Positions 7,479 to 15,418 of a DNA stretch of 47,305 nt are shown piece by piece. The stretch lies in IMG/VR virus record IMGVR_UViG_3300050821_004394, positions 1-47,305 of that record. The stretch is one strand, 5' to 3'. Positions within the stretch are counted from its first letter, which is position 1. Every line of letters begins with the position of its first letter. A program made the translations under genes and the position numbers. The notes beneath the pieces were generated by a model that was not told where the DNA came from, did no database searches, and saw only the letters and a program-made list of their open reading frames with translations. Source of the stretch: a virus.

Positions 7479-7651
7479 GCTGTCATTTTTATACCCATTC
7501 GCCGGGCGATTTCAGAAGTAATTTCCTTTTTTATTTCGGATGATTTTTTTACAAGACTCGAATCTACACTGTAGATTTGTCCTTCAAAAATATCAAGCAG
7601 AGTAAATCTGTCGATTAATTCCCGGTCGGTTAATTCTGTTAGGGGTTTCAT
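7475..7651 (-). CDS. Hypothetical small protein (58 aa)
   Basis: A short gene with ATG at 7651 and a stop overlapping the next start by 4 bp. The product is polar and helical (LTELTDRELIDRFTLLDIFE, then SSEIKKEITSEIARRMG). No recognised domain. Coupled reading on both sides is the main support. Confidence 0.45.
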   Translation of the reverse strand: MKPLTELTDRELIDRFTLLDIFEGQIYSVDSSLVKKSSEIKKEITSEIARRMGIKMTA

Positions 7652-7660
7652 ATAATAGTT

Positions 7661-7765
7661 TTAGAAATTAAATGTCCATTCCCATGTTTTGTTTTCTTCA
7701 TTCCAATATAAGCGAGCAAACCCAAGCTCCTTACATATCCGGCAAACCCTTATAAATTTATTCAT
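7661..7765 (-). CDS. Hypothetical micro-protein (34 aa)
   Basis: A 34-residue open frame (NKFIRVCRICKELGFARLYW, ending WEWTFNF) whose ATG overlaps the end of the upstream glycosyltransferase by 8 bp. It contains one CxxC pair, which is half of a zinc ribbon. It fills an otherwise empty 107-bp gap in a very tightly packed operon. Low confidence because of length. Confidence 0.35.
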   Translation of the reverse strand: MNKFIRVCRICKELGFARLYWNEENKTWEWTFNF

Positions 7766-8357
7766 GCGTCGATCTCCCTTCCCCTATATGTAGGCAAACC
7801 CCCGGATCGAGCATGGCAACTTTATATCCGGCATCGTAAACCTGTTTAGCGATATCTTGTTCCCATTGCGCGAAAGGAATAAATTGTTTAAGAATATCGA
7901 TCCGGGTAACGCCAGGGTTCCAGGAGAACCCATGCCAAAGAATACCGTCTGTTGATTCCCAAGGTTTGAGTAAGCCCCAATTAATCGTCTGCACTGGGTC
8001 TGCTCCTTCCGGCCTTCCTTTCTTATATCCGATAGTAATTGTTTTATCGAACTCGCAAGGGTGTACGGCATCGGCGCGGCAGAGAACCTTTATAATTGAG
8101 GGGTCGGATTGCATTATTAAAAGGCTGGCCCGGATCCAATCGTATGAATTAGTAAAGCCCCAATCTTCCTCCAGGTGGATGTAATATTTGTTATCCCGAT
8201 TATCGAGAAAGGTTTCAATTGAATTATGCTGGCCCATTCGGGATAAACCATCCTCGTGAACGGTTATAAAGACTTTCCTTTTAAGGTCGCGCTGGAAGCT
8301 TTCAATCGTTTGGCAAAGAAGGTCGGGCCTGCCGCAGGCTGTGATAAGTGCTTCCAT
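7758..8357 (-). CDS. Glycosyltransferase, GT-A fold
   Basis: A 199-residue predicted glycosyltransferase. MEALITACGRPDLLCQTIES is a GT2-like opening with a first strand and a Arg-Pro loop. A DxD-like acidic motif is in YIHLEEDWGFT (59-69), the place where GT-A enzymes bind the metal/nucleotide. GFSWNPGVTR (about 143-152) resembles the acceptor-loop WNP motif found in related phage and polysaccharide transferases. It lies 2 bp from the neighbouring 55-aa gene. The substrate is not identifiable. Confidence 0.78.
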   Translation of the reverse strand: MEALITACGRPDLLCQTIESFQRDLKRKVFITVHEDGLSRMGQHNSIETFLDNRDNKYYIHLEEDWGFTNSYDWIRASLLIMQSDPSIIKVLCRADAVHPCEFDKTITIGYKKGRPEGADPVQTINWGLLKPWESTDGILWHGFSWNPGVTRIDILKQFIPFAQWEQDIAKQVYDAGYKVAMLDPGVCLHIGEGRSTHE

Positions 8358-8359
8358 TA

Positions 8360-8527
8360 TTATTCGGGCAATGGTTTCATTATTATTGCTTGAAGATTAC
8401 GAATATGTGAAATTGGTATATCTGTTTGTCCTGGATGGGCTTTTATATACCCCACAGCTTCTTTTAATGCATGTTTTGCAGCATCGCGTTCCATTTCTGC
8501 TCGCCATCTGGCTTTGGTTGTTTTCAT
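8360..8527 (-). CDS. Hypothetical small helical protein (55 aa)
   Basis: I chose the ATG at 8527 since it overlaps the upstream stop by one base (TAATG); a longer start at 8542 lies inside the previous gene. The sequence is charged and helical (KARWRAEMERDAAKHALKEA) and ends with a proline-rich turn. Unknown family, possibly a small coiled-coil partner. Confidence 0.5.
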   Translation of the reverse strand: MKTTKARWRAEMERDAAKHALKEAVGYIKAHPGQTDIPISHIRNLQAIIMKPLPE

Positions 8528-9210
8528 TAATAGTGAATGCAATTAAGTTTATGAATATGGGCGAAGTAACTGAACATCCGCTCGCAAAGGAAGGCGTGGT
8601 AAGTATAATGGGTAACGCCGAACTGTTTCTGAAGGTTTTCTGGGAGTGGGCCATAGCCGCTGTTTTCCATTAACTCCGGCATTTCCTTCATAATATCCAT
8701 GGCCGGGGCGAGCATTTCAGTAACATAACGCTCATAAATGGGCGATTTTGCCACAAAGGAATTGCAATAAAACACATTTTCAAGCCTTCCAAGATGCCCC
8801 GGATACCCTATTTTACTCATTATCTCATTGAAGAAATGCGAGAATTTAGAATGAAATTGATTAGCGAACATAACCGGATCGTGGGGTACGTGCCTTTGAA
8901 AGCTCATAACGTCTGGGGCATGCCGTTTTAATTCAATCGCAAATGATTCTGGGGTAAACTCATTAGTGGAATGATTGGCAATATTTGGCATTGACCGCCA
9001 TTGCTGTTTCATTTGATATCCGAGTTTGTGTTTCAGCTTCCAGGATACCACCCCAAAGTACTCGGCCCCGATATGCGCTTGATTTTCGACCATCATCCGG
9101 ATGGGGGAATTTTCAAAGAACACGGTACACTCCTTATTAAGGTGAGGTATATAGATAAGATTGGGTAATTGTTCGGCTTGGTAGTAAATCTGGTAAACCC
9201 TTAGAAACAT
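8527..9210 (-). CDS. Probable glycosyltransferase-like protein, first gene of island
   Basis: A 227-residue soluble protein. The opening (FLRVYQIYYQAEQLPNLIYI) and the late segment YHAFLCERMFSYFAH resemble the plan of small capsular-type glycosyltransferases, where a conserved ERLFS-like motif closes the domain. I cannot name a specific family, so the call depends partly on neighbours. It is the promoter-proximal gene of the leftward island, with a 26-bp leader after the TATATTTG box (read leftward) at 9243-9236. Confidence 0.5.
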   Translation of the reverse strand: MFLRVYQIYYQAEQLPNLIYIPHLNKECTVFFENSPIRMMVENQAHIGAEYFGVVSWKLKHKLGYQMKQQWRSMPNIANHSTNEFTPESFAIELKRHAPDVMSFQRHVPHDPVMFANQFHSKFSHFFNEIMSKIGYPGHLGRLENVFYCNSFVAKSPIYERYVTEMLAPAMDIMKEMPELMENSGYGPLPENLQKQFGVTHYTYHAFLCERMFSYFAHIHKLNCIHY

Positions 9211-9234
9211 TGTATGGAATATTTAGACAACACG

Positions 9235-9304
9235 GCAAATATAATTTATATTCCATTTGAAATGGAAAACATTGTCTAATTTATTTAGACAAGGTGTATT
9301 TTTA
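9235..9304. promoter_or_regulatory. Divergent promoter/operator module, copy 1
   Basis: The region between the glycosyltransferase island and the tail operon. In order: CAAATATA at 9236-9243 (a leftward TATATTTG box), the perfect 17-bp palindrome TTCCATTTGAAATGGAA at 9251-9267, a second palindrome with arms TTGTCTAA and TTAGACAA around 5 bp at 9272-9292, and TATTTTTA at 9297-9304, a near match to the TAnnTTTG box, reading rightward. All elements recur with the same spacing at 22944-23013. An extra half site TTTAGACAA lies just upstream, near 9222. Confidence 0.75.
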
Positions 9305-9328
9305 TCCCAAATATATACACCGTACCCC

Positions 9329-10855
9329 ATGGGAAACAATGCCGTTGCACAGAACCGAGTATCCGCAGTCGTTGGCTATTTACTTTCAACCGGCAATTTT
9401 GCAACAGCATCCCCGTTTCTTCCACAGAGGATAGCGATGTTTGGTGAGGCTAACCACGCAAACCAAGGATTATCAACGCTTACAACGCCCACACAAATTA
9501 CATCGGCAAAGCAGGCCGGTGATTTATACGGTTACGGATCCCCGCTTCATATAATGTCCCGCATTCTTTTCCCTGTTACGGGAAATGGCGGGATCGGCAG
9601 CGTTCCGCTTTGGGCTTACCCACAGGCTGAAGCTGGAAGCGCAACGTCTAAAAAAATTGAGATTACCCCCTCCGGTGTTGCAACCGCAAACGGAACCCAT
9701 TATTTAGCAATCGCAGGCCGGGAAGGCTTGGATGGCCAATTTTACGCACTGAACATTGTTGTTGGGGATAACGCGGCAACGATTTCTCAAAAAATTGCCA
9801 ACGCGGTAAACGCGATCCTGGGCTGCCCCATGACCGCTGTTGCCACGCCTTACGTTTGCGACCTTGAAAGCAAATGGAAAGGTCTTACAGCGGATGCCCT
9901 TTCGATCACGGTTGATACCGGAACTCCTGCAAACAGCCTGGGTATTACTTACGGCATAGCCTCTATTCAGAGCGGCTCGGCCACGCCTGATGTTACTGCT
10001 TCGCTTAATCTTTTCCAAGATATCTGGAACACCCTTGTAATAAACTCTTACGGAACAAATACAACCGTTATGGCTTCCCTGGAAGCGTTTAACGGCGTTC
10101 CTGACCCCGTTAACCCGACAGGCCGTTTCGTTGGAATTGTTATGAAACCATTTACGGCTGTTACCGGCTCAACTGACGACGATCCTTCTGCAATTACGGA
10201 TGCGCGTTTGAATCAGTTGACGATTGCCATTGCCCCGGCCCCACGTTCGGCTGGCCTTTCAATGGAAGCGGCAGCAAATATGATCGTTCTGGCCATGTAT
10301 TTGGTAAACGACCCCGAGTTGGATGTTCAGGGAATGAAATACCCCGATATGCCCACCCCACTTGTTATTGGTTCAATGGCCGATTACAACAACCGGGATA
10401 TCATGGTTCAGAAAGGTTGCTCCACGGTCGTTCTTAGCGCGGGCCAATACAAGATAAAGGATTTTGTTACCACCTGGCACCCGGTTGGGGAGATACCCCC
10501 ACAGTTCCGTTATGTACGGAATTTCATGATTGACCTCAATATCCGGTTTATGTACCATATCCTAGAAATGGAGAATGTGGAAAACAAGGTTATTGCAGCG
10601 GATGCGGATCAGGTTGCGGGGCCGAACATTGTTAAACCAAAACAATGGAAGCAGATCATCGATTCTTTCGCTAAAGAATTGGTGGCCCAGGCTTTGGTAA
10701 CTGATGCAAACTTTATGCAGGCTTCAGTAACCGTTGCGCTGAACCCAAGAAACCCCGACAGGTTTGATACTTTCTTCAAATACAAGCGGACAGGCTTCGC
10801 CCGTATTTTGAGTACCCAGGCGCAGGCCGGGTTTAATTTCGGAACTACAAATTAA
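9329..10855 (+). CDS. Contractile tail sheath protein (Mu gpL-like)
   Basis: Forms the sheath that contracts around the tail tube during injection. I start it at the ATG in CCCCATGGGAAAC (9329, 508 aa), since a reading from 9257 would use TTG and start inside the operator. The opening NAVAQNRVSAVVGYLLSTGN is followed by APAPRSAGLSMEAAANMIVL and FRYVRNFMIDLNIRF, the latter being typical of the conserved C-terminal sheath domain, with TDANFMQASVTVALNPRNPDR near the end. It is directly followed by the tube gene, as in Mu. First gene of the rightward tail operon. Confidence 0.85.
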   Translation: MGNNAVAQNRVSAVVGYLLSTGNFATASPFLPQRIAMFGEANHANQGLSTLTTPTQITSAKQAGDLYGYGSPLHIMSRILFPVTGNGGIGSVPLWAYPQAEAGSATSKKIEITPSGVATANGTHYLAIAGREGLDGQFYALNIVVGDNAATISQKIANAVNAILGCPMTAVATPYVCDLESKWKGLTADALSITVDTGTPANSLGITYGIASIQSGSATPDVTASLNLFQDIWNTLVINSYGTNTTVMASLEAFNGVPDPVNPTGRFVGIVMKPFTAVTGSTDDDPSAITDARLNQLTIAIAPAPRSAGLSMEAAANMIVLAMYLVNDPELDVQGMKYPDMPTPLVIGSMADYNNRDIMVQKGCSTVVLSAGQYKIKDFVTTWHPVGEIPPQFRYVRNFMIDLNIRFMYHILEMENVENKVIAADADQVAGPNIVKPKQWKQIIDSFAKELVAQALVTDANFMQASVTVALNPRNPDRFDTFFKYKRTGFARILSTQAQAGFNFGTTN

Positions 10856-10868
10856 AAAATAAATCAAA

Positions 10869-11270
10869 ATGGCAGTAGGCGGCGACATCACCGAAATCAC
10901 TTATAACCACCCCACAATCGGGAGTGGTGTATTTTACCCCAAGGCCGGGACAGCCAGCACTTTCAACCTGGGAGGATTTCGCGTTGCGGATGAATCAAAC
11001 GGCATTGATGGTTCCGGAACGATGATCGCAAAAATGAACCGGGAGCGTTGGTCTTTCGAAGGCGTTATCGCCAACGATATGAACAATGCCAAAGACCTGG
11101 AAAATGCCGTTGCGCTTGCTTCAAACCCGGTTCCTGCGGATTGGACATTTACTCATATCAATGGAGCCATTTATGGCGGCAAAGGAATGCCCGTAGGCGA
11201 TATCAAGGCCGATGGAAACGAGGCTACATTTTCACTAAAAGTTGCCGGAGGCGGCATTTTAAAACAATAA
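10869..11270 (+). CDS. Tail tube protein (Mu gpM-like)
   Basis: A 133-residue protein directly after the sheath gene, the usual place of the tube subunit. The sequence is glycine-rich and beta-rich (TFNLGGFRVADESNGIDGSG, TFSLKVAGGGILKQ), with ERWSFEGVIANDMN in the middle, which fits the tube fold where beta strands line the lumen. The family call relies on position, length and fold impression. 13 bp separate it from the sheath and 3 bp from the chaperone gene. Confidence 0.78.
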   Translation: MAVGGDITEITYNHPTIGSGVFYPKAGTASTFNLGGFRVADESNGIDGSGTMIAKMNRERWSFEGVIANDMNNAKDLENAVALASNPVPADWTFTHINGAIYGGKGMPVGDIKADGNEATFSLKVAGGGILKQ

Positions 11271-11273
11271 AAG

Positions 11274-11705
11274 ATGGCTGAAGAAAAAGAAAAAACCTCA
11301 ATTGTTATTTCAAATGAAATAGCATTAGAAGAGGTAAACAAGTGGCTTGATTTCCGGGAAGTAGATGAAGAGGATCGCGCCGACGACCAAAAAACCATCA
11401 AATTTTTGGCAAAGCAAGTATCACGCGGAAGGCTTGTGATTAATCCAGATTTTTCACTTGTTCAAAAACTACGTTTCCCGTTAGCAATTGAAGGGGCATC
11501 TCCTGTTGATGAGCTTAAATATGCCACCAGAATTAATATGGATAAGGTTCATAATCGTTTGCAGGGGATAAAAGCAAATGATAGTGCCGCGCGCGTTGCC
11601 GCGCATATTGCTGCATTAACCTCGAAACCTCTTTTAATCATTCAAAAAATGGATTCGGAGGATTATAAATTGGCGGCAACAATATACCTGATTTTTTTTT
11701 CCTAG
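11274..11705 (+). CDS. Tail assembly chaperone, short (zero-frame) product
   Basis: A 143-residue helical protein between tube and tape measure, where myo- and siphophages encode tail assembly chaperones (Mu gp41/lambda gpG role: coating the tape measure before tube polymerisation). It is acidic at the N-terminus and ends right after nine Ts with a TAG at 11703. The T-run at 11692-11700 and an open -1 frame that continues to the tape-measure start show that this is the shorter of two products. The short form is expected to be the majority product. Confidence 0.8.
   Translation: MAEEKEKTSIVISNEIALEEVNKWLDFREVDEEDRADDQKTIKFLAKQVSRGRLVINPDFSLVQKLRFPLAIEGASPVDELKYATRINMDKVHNRLQGIKANDSAARVAAHIAALTSKPLLIIQKMDSEDYKLAATIYLIFFS
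11692..11700 (+). promoter_or_regulatory. Programmed -1 ribosomal frameshift site (T9)
   Basis: Nine consecutive Ts, read ATT TTT TTT TCC TAG in the zero frame. Two adjacent TTT codons in P and A sites can both re-pair after a one-base backward slip, fitting the X XXY YYZ rule. Slipping avoids the TAG three bases later and opens a 59-codon extension that stops exactly at the next gene (TAATG). Confidence 0.8.
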
Positions 11706-11878
11706 ATGAATTGAGCCTAAATAATATGGTGCGCTCCGTGGCACGAGAATACAACTGGCCGCCAAAAGTAATTGGCGGCCTTTTTCTTGACCGGAGGGAT
11801 TATAAGGGTCTTTATTACTGGTATGATGCGATTTGCGATAATATAAAAAGAATAAAAGACAACAATAAAAGAAAATAA
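11699..11878 (+). CDS. -1 frame extension of tail assembly chaperone (gpGT-like)
   Basis: After a -1 slip on the T-run, the reading frame gives FLDELSLNNMVRSVAREYNW, then a PPKVIGGLFLDRRDYKGLYY segment and a basic C-terminus, 59 codons ending with TAA at 11876-11878, whose last A starts the tape-measure ATG. The fusion would be about 201 residues. This arrangement is the established form of tail chaperone G/GT pairs. The extension has no start codon of its own and so is absent from simple gene calls. The exact slip point is inferred. Confidence 0.75.
   Translation, partial: FLDELSLNNMVRSVAREYNWPPKVIGGLFLDRRDYKGLYYWYDAICDNIKRIKDNNKRK
11757..11785 (+). terminator. Hairpin plus T-run inside chaperone extension
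   Basis: GGCCGCC (11757-11763), a 10-base loop and GGCGGCC (11774-11780) form a perfect 7-bp GC stem followed at once by TTTTT. The shape is that of an intrinsic terminator, but it lies inside the coding extension and upstream of the tape measure. It may partly attenuate transcription or slow ribosomes. Confidence 0.4.
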
Positions 11879-13749
11879 TGGGCTTTACAATTCCTACATA
11901 TTTTACTGCGGAAGATAGATTTAGTGGTGTCGTCAGGGGAATGGGCCAGGCGACCGAATCATTCTCTCTCAAAGCTGAAGCGGCATTAGCAAAAAGTGAA
12001 CGGGCATTTAGAAAACTTACTCCTGTTCTTGGACATGCAGCAAAAGAATTTCTGGAAATGGCCAGTACAGCAGCAATAGCTGCCGGTATTGTAAAAGGCG
12101 TCGAGTTTTCTTTCGAATCGGTTGAAAAATATGAAGAGAAAATGGCTAATCTGAAGGCGACAACTGGATTGTCAGGGAAAGCCTTTGAAGAGTATAATGA
12201 TAAAATTTTAGAAGTAGCAAAATCAAGCAAAAAAAGCGCGATTGATGTCGCGGATGTATTTACCATCATTGAAAAGGCGAATCCTGAATTAAAGGATAAT
12301 GCAGAAAAGATGGGGGAAATTGCCGATGCCTCTATTCTTATGGCAAAAGCAGCGGGAATACAATTAGCTCCAGCAGCAGAAAGCCTTACAGTAGTAATGA
12401 ATAAAATGGGATTGGAGGCCGAAGAGACGGCATCGATGGTCGATATCTTCGCGGCAGCTTCCCTGGCTGGTAAATATAAGATTACGGAATTAGCTGATGG
12501 ACTTACTCAATTCGGAGCAACAGCCAAATCTATGGGAATGTCGGTAATTGAAGATACAGCTCTACTTCAGTTGAGTTCAACTTTCCGGGCAGCCGGGGAG
12601 GGCGCATCGGAATCGGGCGCGCACATTAGAAAGTTTTTAATTGCCCTTGAGAACATGAAAACGGTTACTCCCCAAACAAGAGCCTCGCTCGAACACATGG
12701 GGGTACATACAAAAGCACTTGCAAGCTCGACGGTATCATTAGCCGATAAACTGGAGATGCTTCAGAAGATCCAAAGTAAAGGGGCATTGATCGATAAACT
12801 TTTTGGGCCACGAAATGCGGAATATGTAAAAGGATTATTATCCCATGCCGGGGCATTAGATGGCATTATGGAAAAAACCAATGAACACGGAAAGGCAGAA
12901 GAGTTGGCGGCGGTTCGGGAAGATACATTATCGGAATCATTAAATCGTTTGAAAAGTGCTTGGATAAATATGTTAATAGGAAATGGGAAAGCGGGAGAAG
13001 GGCTTACAATATTTCAAAGAGCGATTGAGTTTGTTACAGAACATCTGGATGGTTTAGTAACTATTGGGGAGATGGTTGTAGGATTTTTTATAGTATGGAA
13101 AGGGTTATTAGTGGCTGGAAAGATTGCAATGGCAGCATATAATATCGGGTTGGGTATCTATAATGCATTAACAGCAACGGCGACTGTTTATACGGAAGCG
13201 CAATCATTGGCGATGGCATCGCAAGCAGCCACAACAGAACTGGCTACAATTGCCACGGAGGGATTAAACATGGCAATGTTAGCGTCTCCGTTTGGTATTG
13301 CAATCGGAGTTATTGGATTGCTCGGACTTTCATATCTGGGTCTTTCTAAAGATATTCATAAAGCCGCAAAAGAGCAGGCCGATCTAAATGAACAAATTGA
13401 AAGATCTTTTCATTTAAAGGACGATTATTATGCAGAGAAAGATCGGAAAGAAAAGGAGAAAAACGAAAAAATTGAATCCGATAGACTCAAGGCGATGGGA
13501 GGCGATTTGCCATTTGGAAATACTTCGGTTGGAACAAAGGAATATAAAATGAACGACGATGGGACATCAGACAATATCCCGGAGGTAAATAGTAAAGACG
13601 TTCATCATAAGGCAGTGATGAGTAAAATGGAACAAACCAATCACGCAAAGGCTACAATTACAATAAAAGATCCAAATGGTAGGACAGAAACAACCGGCGG
13701 CGGCCCCGGGATAGAGATTAAAACGGTTTCAACACACCCTGCACACTAA
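11878..13749 (+). CDS. Tail tape measure protein
   Basis: Sets tail length and is ejected with the DNA. The product has 623 residues and is long and helical. The first 300 residues match the phage tape-measure domain (TIGR01760-like): ekMANLKATTGLSGKAFEEYND, then MNKMGLEAEETASMVDIFAA and the segment around SAWINMLIGNGKAGEGL. Hydrophobic stretches near 395-420 (MVVGFFIVWKGLLVAGKIAM) and 460-485 (LASPFGIAIGVIGLLGLSYL) are the membrane-active segments usual in these proteins. At about 0.15 nm per residue, a tail near 90 nm is expected. The C-terminus is charged and Gly-rich. Confidence 0.9.
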   Translation: MGFTIPTYFTAEDRFSGVVRGMGQATESFSLKAEAALAKSERAFRKLTPVLGHAAKEFLEMASTAAIAAGIVKGVEFSFESVEKYEEKMANLKATTGLSGKAFEEYNDKILEVAKSSKKSAIDVADVFTIIEKANPELKDNAEKMGEIADASILMAKAAGIQLAPAAESLTVVMNKMGLEAEETASMVDIFAAASLAGKYKITELADGLTQFGATAKSMGMSVIEDTALLQLSSTFRAAGEGASESGAHIRKFLIALENMKTVTPQTRASLEHMGVHTKALASSTVSLADKLEMLQKIQSKGALIDKLFGPRNAEYVKGLLSHAGALDGIMEKTNEHGKAEELAAVREDTLSESLNRLKSAWINMLIGNGKAGEGLTIFQRAIEFVTEHLDGLVTIGEMVVGFFIVWKGLLVAGKIAMAAYNIGLGIYNALTATATVYTEAQSLAMASQAATTELATIATEGLNMAMLASPFGIAIGVIGLLGLSYLGLSKDIHKAAKEQADLNEQIERSFHLKDDYYAEKDRKEKEKNEKIESDRLKAMGGDLPFGNTSVGTKEYKMNDDGTSDNIPEVNSKDVHHKAVMSKMEQTNHAKATITIKDPNGRTETTGGGPGIEIKTVSTHPAH

Positions 13750-14246
13750 TGGGCTTCGATATAGCACTTGTGGAAACTTTAAATGGAGGGGACATTGTTT
13801 TCAATGGCACTGATCTGGTAGTGGTTAATAACGGAGAAAATCAACCATATCTGGCAATGTTTGGGGGTAATAAGGAATCGACCCCAAGCAATAAGGCGGA
13901 CGTGCCACAGAACGCGCAATCGTTTGATTTTTGGGGAAATAATTTATTCTGGGCTTCGGATCAAATTTCACAATTCAATTCCAAAACCGAAAGAATGCTC
14001 AATGATACAGAGCTTTCGAGTGCTGGAAGGATGGAAATTCAAAAAGCAATGGCCGACGACCTTCAATTTCTTTCCCCAGGAGGAAAGGTAAAGGTAACGG
14101 TTGCAATTACCGGCCCCGAAAGAATCGATGCCTCTATATTGATTACACTTCCTTCCGGAGGGCAGCAGGTGAAGATTATTAGCTTCAAAAAGGCTTTAAC
14201 CGGCGACTGGGTTATAACTGATTTTAATAATGATTTCTTGCTATGA
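13749..14246 (+). CDS. Baseplate protein, Mu gp46-like
   Basis: A 165-residue protein with the opening MGFDIALVETLNGGDIVFNG, which fits the phage GP46 family (small baseplate wedge protein in Mu-like tails, analogous to T4 gp25). It starts on the last base of the tape-measure stop and overlaps the gp47-like gene by 4 bp, the same order as in Mu (45-46-47-48 block, here partly rearranged). The C-terminal half forms a beta-rich segment (SILITLPSGGQQVKIISFKK). Confidence 0.72.
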   Translation: MGFDIALVETLNGGDIVFNGTDLVVVNNGENQPYLAMFGGNKESTPSNKADVPQNAQSFDFWGNNLFWASDQISQFNSKTERMLNDTELSSAGRMEIQKAMADDLQFLSPGGKVKVTVAITGPERIDASILITLPSGGQQVKIISFKKALTGDWVITDFNNDFLL

Positions 14247-15418
14247 TAAACATACCCACACTCGTACAGCTTTACAACGGGGTAAAGGCAGATTTGCAAA
14301 CGCAATATAATGCCACTATCACTGCTGGAAAAAGTTTTTTGAATGCTTTATCTTCCACTCAAGCGGCTAAATTAAAGTCGTTTTATTTGGCGATAGCGAA
14401 TCTTCAAAAGAACATTTTTGTGGATACTGCGGATCCTGCTTCTATTGGGGGAACCTTAGAGCGTTTTGGATTGGTTAAGCTTGGCAGAAATCCATATCCC
14501 GCAGTCGCCGCACAATATACCGTCCAATTAAACGGGGTGGCTGGGGCTTTTATTCCAGCATCAACAACCTTTAGAAGTGATGATAATTCTGAAAGCCCAG
14601 GCATATTATTTATCCTTGATAACGCTTATACAATGCTTTCAACGAACGATATAATCGTGGTAAGGGCATTAACTTCAGGAACGGCTGGCCTGCTTAATAT
14701 TTACGATACGCTCACTGCAACCGGGCCAATAGGACTTATAAATTCAAGCGTAATGGTGACCACCCAAGTCGTTCAGCCTTTAGATGCTGAAACGATTGAG
14801 GCTTACCGGCAGGCGATTATTAATTCATATCAGCTTTCCCCCCAAGGAGGATCTGCTGTCGATTACCGTTTATGGTCACAGGATGCCCAGGGAGTTGCTT
14901 TAGTTTATCCTTACGCATCTTCCGGAAACATTAATGAAATTGATCTATATGTTGAGTCTATTGTTGCGGATTCAACAGATGGCAAAGGTACTCCATCGGC
15001 CTCTATGCTTTTGGCAGTTCAAAGCGTTGTGGAATTTAATCCTAATACAGCATTACCAATCCTGGAAAGGGGGAGGCGACCGCTTGGGGTTTGGCAGGTC
15101 AATTATTTGCCTGTAACTATTATTACTGTTGATATTATTGTGACTGGATTTTCGGGAATTACTCCTGCCCAGAAAACACAATTATTGGCGGCATTTACAG
15201 CTGCAATAAATGCCATGCGCCCATTCGTTTCTGCTGCGGATATTTTAGTTAATAAAAACGACACCATTAACGGGAATATTTTAGTTGGGGTTATTATTAC
15301 TTCAATTCCAGGGGCATTATTTACCAGCGCAACGTTTAAGATAAATGGAAGTTTACAAACTTCATATCAATTCTTATTAGGAAATATTCCGTATTTAAAC
15401 ACTGTAACATATGTCTAA
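14243..15418 (+). CDS. Baseplate J-like protein (Mu gp47-like wedge)
   Basis: A 391-residue baseplate wedge protein. The order fits Baseplate_J/gp47: helical N-terminus, then a first domain at VAAQYTVQLNGVAGAFIPAS with NILYDT-like content, and the central segment AYRQAIINSYQLSPQGGSAV, which is the hallmark of gpJ-like proteins (RxxLxxxxxxxxQGGSxxDY). DIIVTGFSGITPAQKTQL marks the C-terminal domain. It connects the inner baseplate with the tail-fibre network. It overlaps the previous gene by 4 bp and the next by 8 bp. Confidence 0.85.
   Translation: MINIPTLVQLYNGVKADLQTQYNATITAGKSFLNALSSTQAAKLKSFYLAIANLQKNIFVDTADPASIGGTLERFGLVKLGRNPYPAVAAQYTVQLNGVAGAFIPASTTFRSDDNSESPGILFILDNAYTMLSTNDIIVVRALTSGTAGLLNIYDTLTATGPIGLINSSVMVTTQVVQPLDAETIEAYRQAIINSYQLSPQGGSAVDYRLWSQDAQGVALVYPYASSGNINEIDLYVESIVADSTDGKGTPSASMLLAVQSVVEFNPNTALPILERGRRPLGVWQVNYLPVTIITVDIIVTGFSGITPAQKTQLLAAFTAAINAMRPFVSAADILVNKNDTINGNILVGVIITSIPGALFTSATFKINGSLQTSYQFLLGNIPYLNTVTYV

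Noticed and set aside
9257-9328. N-terminal extension of the sheath gene
   Set aside because: It would need a TTG start inside the operator palindrome and upstream of the likely transcript start.
11634-12269. A 211-codon minus-strand open frame
   Set aside because: Antisense to chaperone and tape-measure genes; low-complexity Ser/Ala/Phe sequence with no family signal.
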